Below, in pieces: positions 1 to 9,504 of a stretch of 64,000 bases of DNA. Each line of letters begins with the position of its first letter. Within the stretch, counting starts at the first letter, position 1. Source of the stretch: Cervus elaphus (taxonomy: Eukaryota > Chordata > Mammalia > Artiodactyla > Cervidae); the NCBI RefSeq assembly GCF_910594005.1, contig NW_025316718.1, forward strand, positions 62,001-126,000. Reading direction: 5' to 3'. Under the pieces are notes generated by a model. The model was not told where the DNA came from, searched no databases, and was given only the letters and a program-made list of their open reading frames with translations. The position numbers were made by a program, and so were the translations under genes.

Positions 1-140
1 GTTCTTGGGGTTTCTCTGGAGTGCCATCAAGGAAATCAAGGCTCCTTTCATGTTTGATGTGCAACACTAAATTGCTCTGCATGCAGTGCCGGAGAATCGA
101 GCCTCATCTCGCGGCGAGGGGGAAGTCTCATGGTTTTTCT

Positions 141-264
141 CGAGTTGCGACGGGACCCTGCGGTATATTCTCGAGTTATGACGGGGATGGCCCTTACAGC
201 CACGTGTTTGTTCAGCGACGTCAGGACTCCTGCCTAGTTGCGAGGGACAACTCGGGATTCTCCT
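141..264 (+). repeat. Internal ~31-bp subrepeats (example in first monomer)
   Basis: Cores related to cgagttgcga recur at 141 (cgagttgcga), 172 (cgagttatga), 203 (cgtgtttgtt), 234 (ctagttgcga) and about 264 (cgaggcttgg), spaced 31, 31, 31 and 30 bp. Further weaker units follow the same rhythm across the monomer, for example ctggagtcga at 689 and ctcgagttga at 720, 31 bp apart. The same spacing holds in the other monomers, so the ~796-bp unit equals about 25-26 diverged 31-mers. This two-level structure is characteristic of bovine 1.715 and related sheep, goat and deer satellites. Confidence 0.85.
201..206. promoter_or_regulatory. E-box motif cacgtg, first of two per monomer (example)
   Basis: Perfect cacgtg palindrome in gccacgtgtttg. 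Most monomers keep it. Losses include cacatg (Q monomers at 25360 and 33315), catgtg (20605, 50001, 53173), cacgta (9505, 22195) and aacgtg (7922, 10288, 56346). Only the motif is seen; binding is not shown. Confidence 0.4.
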
Positions 265-277
265 CGAGGCTTGGCAG
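230..277 (+). other. Conserved potential hairpin in each monomer (example)
   Basis: ctgcctag (230-237) can pair with cttggcag (270-277) at 7 of 8 positions, and inside it cgagg (241-245) pairs perfectly with cctcg (262-266). An alternative, mutually exclusive stem is cctagttg (233-240) with caactcgg (248-255), 7 of 8. The segment is among the least variable parts of the monomer across all copies. Whether it folds or binds anything is unknown. Confidence 0.45.
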
Positions 278-327
278 GGCAATTGGGACCCCTCTCCAGC
301 TGAGGCGGGAGGCCAACAGTCCCTTTC

Positions 328-333
328 CACGTG
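328..333. promoter_or_regulatory. E-box motif cacgtg, second of two per monomer (example)
   Basis: Perfect cacgtg in ttccacgtgcc, 127 bp after the first. Most monomers keep it; Q and R monomers usually have catgtg instead, the expected product of CpG decay. Confidence 0.4.
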
Positions 334-764
334 CCACAGGAATCCTGGGACTCCTATCAAGTTTCACGAGGAGTCAGGCATCGTCTCCTTTGGAGGCACT
401 GATCTCCGCGTACCTCTGGAGTTTTCAAAGGATGTGAGGCCTCCGGTCACTATGAGGTGGGGAACTAGGTCTTTCTCTGTGGTCTCCACAGGGGATTCAG
501 ACATCCTTTCGTCTTGGGAGATGCAAGACGAGCCTGCATTCAAGTCACTGCAGGGATATCCGGCCTTATTTCGCGTCACGGCATCGCGGTGTCCATTCCA
601 CTTGAGGCCGCAAACTCAGGGACCCTCTCACATACCTAGAGCTGAGAGAAGCCTCCTCTTGAGGTGCTTGTGGTAAGGTGGAATTCCTCTGGAGTCGAAG
701 CCAGGGACTAACCTCTCATCTCGAGTTGATTTTTGGTCCACGGAGCTCTTTCGTGTGGCTACAG

Positions 765-772
765 TGACGTCA
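765..772. promoter_or_regulatory. CRE-like octamer tgacgtca in a variant linker (example)
   Basis: A perfect tgacgtca palindrome occurs where the usual tgacctca carries c-to-g. Other occurrences at the same place are 7890, 10256, 17400, 22950, 38046 and 56314. A different site creates the octamer in Q monomers at 25575 and 33530. Probably incidental. Confidence 0.3.
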
Positions 773-1592
773 GGATCCCTCTAGCCTTGAAACAGTGTTC
801 TTGGGGTTTCTCTGGAGTGCCATCAAGGAAATCAAGGCTCCTTTCATGTGTGATGTGCAACACGGAATTGCTCTGCATGCAGTGCCGGAGAATCGAGCCT
901 CATCTCGTGGCGAGGGGGAAGTCTCATGGTTTTTCTCGAGTTGCGGCGGGACCCTGCGGTATATTCTCGAGTTACGTCGGGGATGGCCCTTCCACACACG
1001 TGTTTGTTCAGCGACGTCAGGACTCCTTCCTAGTTGCGAGGGACAACTCGGGATTCTCCTCGAGGCTTGGCAGGGCAATTGGGACGCCTCTCCATCTGAG
1101 GCGGGAGACCAAGGGTCCCTTTCCACGTGCCAAAGGAATCCTGGGACTCCTATCAAGTTTAACGAGGAGTCAGGCATCGTCTCCTTTGGAGGCACTGATC
1201 TCCGCGTACCTCTGGAGTTTTCAAAGGATGTGAGGCCTCCGGTCACTATGAGGTGGGGAACTAGGTCTTTCTCTGTGGTCTCCACAGGGGATTCAGACAT
1301 CCTTTCGTCTTGGGAGATGCAAGACGAGCCTGCATTCAAGTCACTGCAGGGATATCCGGCCTTGTTTCGAGTCAGGGCATCGCGGTGTCCATTCCACTTG
1401 AGGCCGCAAACTCAGGGTCCCTCTCACATACCTAGAGCTGAGAGAAGCCTCCTCTTGAGGTGCTTGTGGTAAGGTGGTATTCCTCTGGAGTCGAAGCCAG
1501 GGACTAACCTCTCATCTCGAGTTGATTTTTGGGCCACGGAGCTCTTTCGTGTTGCTACAGTGACCTCAGGATCCCTCTAGCCTTGAAACAGT

Positions 1593-3970
1593 GTTCTTGG
1601 GGTTTCTCTGGAGTGCCATCAAGGAAATTAAGGCTCCTTTCATGTGTGATGTGCAACACGGAATTGCTCTGCACACAATGCAGGGGAATCGGGCCTCATA
1701 TCGCGGTGAGGGGGAAAACTCATGGTTTTTCTGGAGTTGCGGCAGGAACCTGGGGTATATTCTCGAGTTACGACGGGGATGGCCCTTATAACCACGTGTT
1801 TGTTCAGCGACGTCAGGACTCCTGCCTAGTTGCGAGGGACAACTCGGGATTCTCCTCGAGGCTTGGCAGGGCAATTGTGACGCCTCTCCAGCTGAGGCGG
1901 GAGACCAAGGGTCCTTTTCCACGTGCACAGGAATCCTGGGACTCCTATCAAGTTTCACGAGGAGTCAGGCATCGTCTCCTTTGGAGGCACTGATCTCCGC
2001 GTACCTCTGGAATTTTCAAAGGATGTGAGGCCTCCGGTCGCGATGAGGTGGGGAACTAGGTCTTTCTCTGTGGTCTCCACAGGGGATTCAGACATCCTTT
2101 CGTCTTGGGAGATGCAAGACGAGCCTGGATTCAAGTCACTACAGGGATATCCGGCCTTATTTCGAGTCAGGGCTTCGCGGTGTCCATTCCACTTGAGGCC
2201 GCAAACTCAGGGTCCCTCTCACATACCTAGAGCTGAGAGAAGCCTCCTCTTGAGGTGCTTGTGGTAAGGTGGTATTTCTCTGGAGTCGAAGCCAGGGACT
2301 AACCTCTCATCTCGAGTTGATTTGTGGTCCACGGAGCTCTTTCGTGTGGCTACAGTGACTTCAAGATCCCTCTAGCCTTGAAACAGTTTTCTTGGGGTTT
2401 CTCTGGAGTGCCATCAAGGAAATCAATGCTCCTTTCATGTGTGATGTGCAACACGGAATTGCTCTGCACGCAGGGCAGGGGAATCGGGCCTCATCTCGCC
2501 GCGAGGGGGAAGTCTCATGGTTTTTCTCGAGTTGCGGCGGGAACCTGGGGTATATTCTCGAGTTACGACGGGGATGGCCCTTCCACCTACGTGTTTATTC
2601 ATCGACGACAGGACTCCTGCCTAGTTGCGAGGGACAACTCGGGATTCTCCTCGAGGCTTGGCAGGGCAATTGGGACGCCTCTCCATCTGAGGCGGGAGAA
2701 CAAGGGTACCTTTCCACGTGCCACAGGAATCCTGGGACTCCTATCAAGTTTCACGAGGAGTCAGGCATCGTCTCCTTTGGAGGCACTAATCTCCGCGTAA
2801 CTCTGGAGTTTTCAAAGGACGTGAGGTCTCCGGTCACGATGAGGTGGGGAACCAGTTCTTTTTCTGTGGTCTCCACAGGGGATTCAGACTTCCTTTCATC
2901 TTGGGAGATGCAAGACGAGCCTGCATTCAAGTCACTGCAGGGATATCCAGCCTTATTTCGAGTCAGGGCTTCACGGTGTCCATTCCACTTGAGACCGCAA
3001 ACTCAGCACATAGGTAGAGCTGAGAGAAGCCTCCTCTTGAGGTGCTTGTGGTAAGGTGGTATTCCTCTGGAGTCGAAGCCAGGGACTAACCTCTCATCTC
3101 GAGTTGATTGTTGGTCCACGGAGTTCTTTCGTGTTGCTACAGTGACCTCAGGATCCCGCTAGCCTTGAAACAGTGTTCTTGGGGTTTCTCTGGAGTGCCA
3201 TCAAGGAAATCAAGGCTCCTTTCATGTATGATGTGCAACACGGAATTGCTCTGCACGCAGTGCAGGGGAATCGGGCCTCATCTCGCGGCGAGGGGGAAGT
3301 CTCATGGTTTTTCTCGTGTTGCGGCGGGAACCTGGGGTATATTCTCGAGTTACAATGGGGATGGCCCGTCCACGCACGTGTTTGTTCAGCGACGTCAGGA
3401 CTCCTGCCTAGTTGCGAGGGACAACTCGGGATTCTCCTCGAGGCTTGGCAGGGCAATTGGGACGCCTCTCCAGCTGAGGCGGGAGACCAAGGGTCCCTTT
3501 CCAGGTGCAACAGGAATCCTGGGACTCCTATCAAGTTTCACGAGGAGTCAGGCATCGTCTCCTTTGGAGGCACTGATCTCCGCATACCTCTGGAGTTTTC
3601 AAAGGATGTGAGGCTTCCGGTCACGATGAGGTGGGGAACTAGGTCTTTCTCTGTGGTCTCCACCGGGGATTCAGACATCCTTTCATCTTCGGAAATGCAA
3701 GACGAGCCTGCATTCAAGTCACTGCAGGGATATCCGGCCTTATTTCGAGTCAGGGCATCGCGGTGTCCATTCCACTTGAGGCCGCAAACTCAGGGTCCCT
3801 CTCACATACCTAGAGCTGAGAGAAGCCTCCTCTTGAGGTGCTTGTGGTAAGGTGGTATTCCTCTGGAGTCGAAGCCAGGGACTAACCTCTCATCTCGAGT
3901 TGATTTTTGGGCCACGGAGCTCTTTCGTGTTGCTACAGTGACCTCAGGATCCCTCTAGCCTTGAAACAGT
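1593..3970 (+). repeat. Trimer T, copy 1 (monomers 3-5)
   Basis: Monomers 1593-2387 (795 bp, one base missing in cacgtgcacagg, with catatcgcggtgag and ttctggagttgc), 2388-3174 (787 bp, acagttttcttgg, aatcaatgctcc, 9-bp deletion giving cagcacatagg) and 3175-3970 (796 bp, ttacaatgggg). The same order and signatures recur at 22982-25359 with an identical total length of 2,378 bp. Confidence 0.9.
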
Positions 3971-6347
3971 GTTCTTGGGGTTTCTCTGGAGTGCCATCAA
4001 GGAAATCAAGGCTCCTTTCATGTGTGATGTGCAACACGGAATTGCTCTGCACACAGGGCAGGGGAATCGGGCCTCATCTCGCGGCGAGGGGGAAGTCTCA
4101 TGGTTTTTCTCGAGTTGCGGCGGAAACCTGGGGTATATTCTCGAGTTATGACGGGGATGGCCCTTCCAGTCACGTGTTTGTTCAGCGACGTCAGGACTCC
4201 TGCCTAGTTGCGAGGGACAACTCGGGATTCTCCTCGAGGCTTGGCACGGCAATTGGGACGCCTCTCCATCTGAGGCGGGAGACCAACGGTCCCTTTCGAC
4301 GTGCCACAGGAATCCTGGGACTCCTATCAAGTTTCACGAGGAGTCAGGCATCGTCTCCTTTGGAGGCACTGATCTCCGCGTACCTCTGGAGTTTTCAAAG
4401 GATGTGAGGCCTCCGGTCGCGATCAGGTGGGGAACTAGGTCTTTCTCTGTGGTCTCCACAGGGGATTCAGACATCCTTTCGTCTTGGGAGATGCAAGACG
4501 AGCCTGCATTCAAGTCACTGCTGGGATATCCGGCCTTATTTCGAGTCAGGGCATCGCGGTGTCCATTCCACTTGAGGCCGCAAACTCAGCACATAGCTAG
4601 AGCTGAGAGAAGCCTCCTCTTGAGGTACTGTGGTAAGGTGGTATTCCTCTGGAGTCGAAGCCAGGGACTAACCTCTCATCTCGAGTTGATTTTTGGTCCA
4701 CGGAGCTCTTTCGTGTTGCTACAGTGACCTCAGGATCCCTCTAGCCTTGAAACAGTGTTCTTGGGGTTTCTCTGGAGTGCCATCAAGGAAATCAAGGCTC
4801 CTTTCATGTGTGATGTGCAACACGGAATTGCTCTGGATGTAGGGCAGGGGAATCAGGCCTCATCTCGCGGTGAGGGGGAACTCTCATGGTTTTTCTCGAG
4901 TTGCGGCGGGAACCTGGGGTATATTCCCGAGTTACGACGGGGATGGCCCTTCGAGCCACGTGTTTCTTCAGCGACGTCAGGACTCCTGCCTAGTTGCGAG
5001 GGACAACTCGGGATTCTCCTCGAGGCTTGGCAGGGCAATTGGGACGCCTCTCCAACTGAGGCGGGAGACCAACGGTCCCTTTCCAGGTGCCACAGGAATC
5101 CTGGGACTCCTATCAAGTTTCACGAGGAGTCAGGCATCGTCTCCTTTGGAGGCACTGATCTCCGCGTACCTCTGGAGTTTTCAAAGGATGTGAGGCCTCC
5201 GGTCGCGATGAGGTGGGAACTAGGTCTTTCTCTGTGGTCTCCACAGGGGATTCAGACATCCTTTCGTCTTGGGAGATGCAAGACGAGCCTGCATTCAAGT
5301 CACTGCAGGGATATACGGCCTTATTGCGAGTCAGGGTATCGCGGTGTCCATTCTACTTGAGGCCGCAAACTCAGGGTCCCTCTCACATACCTAGAGCTGA
5401 GAGAAGCCTCCTCTTGAGGTGCTTGTGGTAAGGTGGTATTCCTCTGGAGACGAAGCCAGGGACTAACCTCTCATCTCGAGTTAATTTTTGGTCCACGGAG
5501 CTCTTTCGTGTTGCTACAGTGACCTCAGGATCCCTCTAGCCTTGAAACAGTGTTCTTGGGGATTCTCTGGAGTGCCATCAAGGAAATTAAGGCTCCTTTC
5601 ATGTGTGATGTGCAACACGGAATTGCTCTGCACGCAGTGCAGGGGAATCGGGCCTCATCTCGTGGCGAGGGGGAAGTCTCATGGTTTTTCTCGAGTTGCG
5701 GCGGGAACCTGGGGTATATTCTCGATTTACGACGGGGATGGCCCTTCCACCCACGTGTTTGTTCAGCGACGGCAGGACTCCTGCCTAGTTGTGAGGGACA
5801 ACTCGGGATTCTCCTCGAGGCTTGGCAGGGCAATTGGGACGCCTCTCCAGCTGAGGCCGGAGACCAAGGGTCCCTTTCCACGTGCCACAGGAATCCTGGG
5901 ACTCCTATCAAGTTTCACGAGGCGTCAGGCATCGTCTCCTTTGGAGGCACTGATCTCTGCGTACCTCTGGAGTTTCCAAAAGATGTGAGGCCTCCGGTCG
6001 CGATGAGGTGGGGAACTAGGTATTTCTCTGTGGTCTCCACAGGGGATTCAGACATCCTTTCGTCTTGGGAGATGCAAGACGAGCCTGCATTCAAGTCACT
6101 GCAGGGATATCAGGCCTTATTTCGAGTCAGGGCATCGCGGTGTCCATTCCACTTGAGGCCGCAAACTCAGGGTCCCTCTCACATACCTATAGCTGAGAGA
6201 AGCCTCCTCTTGAGGTGCTTCTGTTAAGGTGTTATTCCTCTGGAGTCGAAGCCAGGGACTAACCTCTCATCTCGAGTTGATTTTTGGTCCACGGAACTCT
6301 TTCTTGTGGCTACAGTGACCTCAGGATCCCTCTAGCCTTGAAACAGT
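3971..6347 (+). repeat. Monomers 6-8
   Basis: Monomers 3971-4756 (786 bp: 9-bp deletion plus one base lost in ggtactgtgg), 4757-5551 (795 bp: one g lost in gaggtgggaac; signatures ggatgtagggc, tcccgagttac, tgtttcttcagc) and 5552-6347 (796 bp: aaattaagg, tctcgatttac, gacggcagg, ctgaggccgg, ggtatttctc, ending cttctgttaaggtgtt). The ending of monomer 8 is shared with the monomer at 11880. Relatives of monomer 7 are at 14258 and 20605. Confidence 0.88.
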
Positions 6348-7134
6348 GTTCTTGGGGTTTCTCTGGATTGCCATCAAGGAAATCAAGGCTCCTTTCATGT
6401 GTGATGTGCAACACGGAATTGCTCTGCACGCAGTGCAGGGGAATCGGGCCTCATCTCACGGCGAGGGGGAAGTCTCATGGTTTTCCTCGAATTGCGGCGG
6501 AAACCTGGGGTATATTCTCGAGTTACGACGGGGATGGGCCTTCCACCCACGTGTTTGTTCAGCGACGTCAGGACTCCTGCCTAGTTGCGAGGGACAACTC
6601 GGGATTCTCCTCGAGGCTTGGCAGGGCAATTGGGACGACTCTCCACCTGAGGCGGGAGACCAAGTGTCCCTTTCCACGTGCCACAGGAATCCTGGGACTC
6701 CTATCAAGTTTCACGAGGAGTCAGGCGTCGTCTCCTTGTGAGGCACTGATATCCGCGTACCTCTGGAGTTTTCAAAGGATGTGAGGCCTCCGGTCAATTT
6801 GAGGTGGGGATCTAAGTCTTTTTCTGTGGTCTCCACAGGGGATTCAGACATTCTTTCGTCTTGGGAGATGCAAGACGAGCCTGCATTCAAGTCACTGCAG
6901 GGATATAAGGCCTTATTTCGAGTCAGGGCATCGCGGTGTCCATTCCACTTGAGGCCGCAAACTCAGCACATAGCTGGAGCTGAGAGAAGCCTCCTCTTGA
7001 GGTGCTTGTGGTAAGGTGGTATTCCTCTGGAGTCGAAGCCAGGGACTACCCTCTCATCTCGAGTTGATTGTTGGTCCACGGAGCTCTTTCGTGTTGCTAC
7101 AGTGACCTCAGGATCCCTCTAGCCTTGAAACAGT
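6348..7134 (+). repeat. Monomer 9
   Basis: A 787-bp monomer with ggattgccatc, ttttcctcgaattgcgg and a distinctive 3' half: tcaatttgaggtgggg, atctaagtc, ggatataagg and the 9-bp deletion (cacatagctgg). Its 3' half is found again in the 3' half of the monomer at 8718, its 5' half in the monomer at 12676. Confidence 0.88.
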
Positions 7135-9504
7135 GTTCTTGGGGTTTCTCTGGAGTGCCATCAAGGAAATCAAGGCTCCTTTCATGTTTGATGTGCAACA
7201 CGGAATTGCTCTGCATGCAGTGCCGGAGAATCGAGCCTCATCTCGTGGCGAGGGGGAAGTCTCATGGTTTTTCTCTAGTTGCGGCGGAACCCTGCGGTAT
7301 ATTCTCGAGTTATGACGGGGATGGCCCTTCCAGCCACGTGTTTGTTCAGCGACGTCAGGACTCCTGCCTAGTTGCGAGGGACAACTCGGGATTCTCCTCG
7401 AGGCTTGGCAGGGCAATTGGGCCGCCTCTCCAGCTGAGGCGGGAGACCAAGGGTCCCTTTCCACGTGCCACAGGAATCCTGGGACTCCTATCAAGTTTCA
7501 CGAGGAGTCAGGCATCGTCTCCTTTGGAGGCACTGATCTCCGCGTACCTCTGGAGTTTTCAAAGGATGTGAAGCCTCCGGTCACTATGAGGTGGGGAACT
7601 AGGTCTTTCTCTGTGGTCTCCACAGGGGATTCAGACATCCTTTCGAATTTGGAGATGCTAGACGAGCCTGCATTCAAGTCACTGCAGGGATATCCGGCCT
7701 TATTTCGAGTCAGGGCATCGCGGTGTCCATTCCACTTGAGGCCGCAAACTCAGCACATAGCTAGAGCTGAGAGAAGCCTCCTCTTGAGGTGCTTGTGTTA
7801 AGGTGGTATTCCTCTGGAGTCGAAGCCAGGGACTAACATCTCATCTCGAGTTGATTTTTGGGCCACGGAGCTCTTTCGTGTGGCTACAGTGACGTCAGGA
7901 TCCCTCTAGCCTGGAAACAGTGTTCTTGGGGTTTCTCTGGAGTGCTATGAAGGAAATCAAGGCTCCTTTCATGTGTGATGTGCATCACTGAATTGATCTG
8001 CACGCAGTGCAGGGGAATCGGGCCTCATCTCTCGGCGAGGGGGAAGTCTCATGGTTTTTCTCGAGTTGCGGCGGGAACCTGGGGTATATTCTCGAGTTAC
8101 GACGGGGATGGTCCTTCCACAAACGTGTTTGTTCAGCGACGTCAGGACTCCTGCCTAGTTGTGAGGGACAACTCGGGATTCTCCTCGAGGCTTGGCAGGG
8201 CAATTGGGACGCCTCACCAGCTGAGGCGGGAGACCAAGTGTCCCTTTCCACGTGCCACAGGAATCCTGGGACTCCTATCAAGTTTCACGAGGAGTCAGGC
8301 ATCGTCTCCTTTGGAGGCACTGATCTCCGCGTACCTCTGGAGTTTTCAAAGGATGTGAGGCCTCCGGTCGCGATGAGGTGGGGAACTAGGTCTTTCTCTG
8401 TGGTCTCCACAGGGGATTCAGACATCATTTCGTCTTGGGAGATGCAAGACGAGCCTACATTCAAATCACTGCAGGGATATCCGGCCTTATTTCGAGTCAG
8501 GGCATCGTGGTGTCCATTCCACTTGAGGCCGCAAACTCAGGGTTCCTCTCACATACCTAGAGCTGAGAGAAGCCTCCTCTTGAGTTGCTTGTGGTAAGGT
8601 GGTATTCCTCTGGAGTCGAAGCCGGGGACTACCCTCTCATCTCGAGTTGATTCTTGGTCCACGGAGCTCTTTCGTGTTGCTACAGTGACCTCAGGATCCC
8701 TCTAGCCTTGAAACAGTGTTCTTGGGGTTTCTCTGGAGTGCCATCAAGGAAATCAAGGCTCCTTCCATGTGTGATGTGCAACACGGAATTGCTCTGGACG
8801 CAGGGCAGGGGAATCAGGCCTCATCTCACGGCGAGGGGGAAGTCTCATGGTTTTTCTTGAGTTGCGGCGGGAACCTGGGGTATATTCTCGAGGTACGACG
8901 GGGATGGCCCTTCCACCCACGTGTTTGTTCAGCGACGTCAGGACTCCTGCCTAGTTGCGAGGGACAACTCGGGATTCTCCTCTAGGCTTGGCAGGGCAAT
9001 TGGGACGCCTCTCCAGCTGAGGCGGGAGACCACGTGTCCCTTTCCACGTGCCACAGGAATCCTGGGACTCCTATCAAGTTTCACGAGGAGTCAGGCGTCG
9101 TCTCCTTTTGAGGCACTGATCTCCGCGTACCTCTGGAGTTTTCAAAGGATGTGAGGCCTCCGGTCAATTTGAGGTGGGGATCTAAGTCTTTTTCTGTGGT
9201 CTCCACAGGGGATTCAGACATTCTTTCGTCTTGGGAGATGCAAGACGAGCCTGCATTCAAGTCACTGCAGGGATATAAGGCCTTATTTCGAGTCAGGGCA
9301 TCGCGGTGTCCATTCCACTTGAGGCCGCAAACTCACCACATAGCTGGAGCGGAGAGAAGCCTCCTCTTGAGGTGCTTGTGGTAAGGTGGTATTCCTCTGG
9401 AGTCGAAGCCAGGGACTACCCTCTCATCTCGAGTTGATTGTTGGTCCACGGAGCTCTTTCGTGTTGCTACAGTAACCTCAGGATCCCTCTAGCCTTGAAA
9501 CAGT
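7135..9504 (+). repeat. Trimer U, copy 1 (monomers 10-12)
   Basis: Monomers 7135-7921 (787 bp, P type, 9-bp deletion), 7922-8717 (796 bp, gctatgaagg, gtgcatcactg, tctctcggcg, ccacaaacg) and 8718-9504 (787 bp, ggacgcagggc, ttttcttgagttgc, tcgaggtacg). Copy 2 follows immediately at 9505. Monomer 12 is a hybrid: its 5' part matches 11084, its 3' part matches 6348. Confidence 0.9.
9034..9096. other. Unequal-crossover junction in monomer 12
   Basis: Up to 9033 the monomer shares variants with 11084 (ttttcttgag, tcgaggtacg, gaccacgtg). From 9097 it shares variants with 6348 (caggcgtcg, tcaatttgagg, atctaagtc, ggatataagg). The switch interval is uniform in both parents. This is the junction expected when a trimer is duplicated by crossover between the monomer at 6348 and an 11084-type monomer. 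Confidence 0.82.

Larger units (their letters stand above)
1..1592 (+). repeat. Monomers 1-2 (P type)
   Basis: Monomers at 1-796 and 797-1592, both 796 bp. Both carry the P signature: atgcagtgccggagaatcg, then gggaccctgcgg, and tcactatgagg near relative position 450. Monomer 1 also has catgtttgatg, monomer 2 catgtgtgatg. Near-identical copies lie at 16636-18227; other P-type monomers are at 7135, 9505 and 55559. Confidence 0.9.
1..6111 (+). repeat. Segmental duplication, copy A (monomers 1-8)
   Basis: This stretch matches 16636-21958 monomer by monomer. The match begins at or before the window's left edge, so its true left end is unseen. Both copies share rare variants: ccttacagcc in monomer 1, ttacgtcggg in monomer 2, gaaaactcatgg in monomer 3, tgtttattcatcg in monomer 4, tccagtcacg in monomer 6, tgtttcttcagc in monomer 7, tctcgatttacg in monomer 8. 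By eye each full monomer differs from its partner by only about four substitutions. Similarity falls to background at 6112, where copy A reads atatcaggcc and copy B atatccggcc. Copy A keeps the monomer at 3175 that copy B lacks. Confidence 0.9.
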
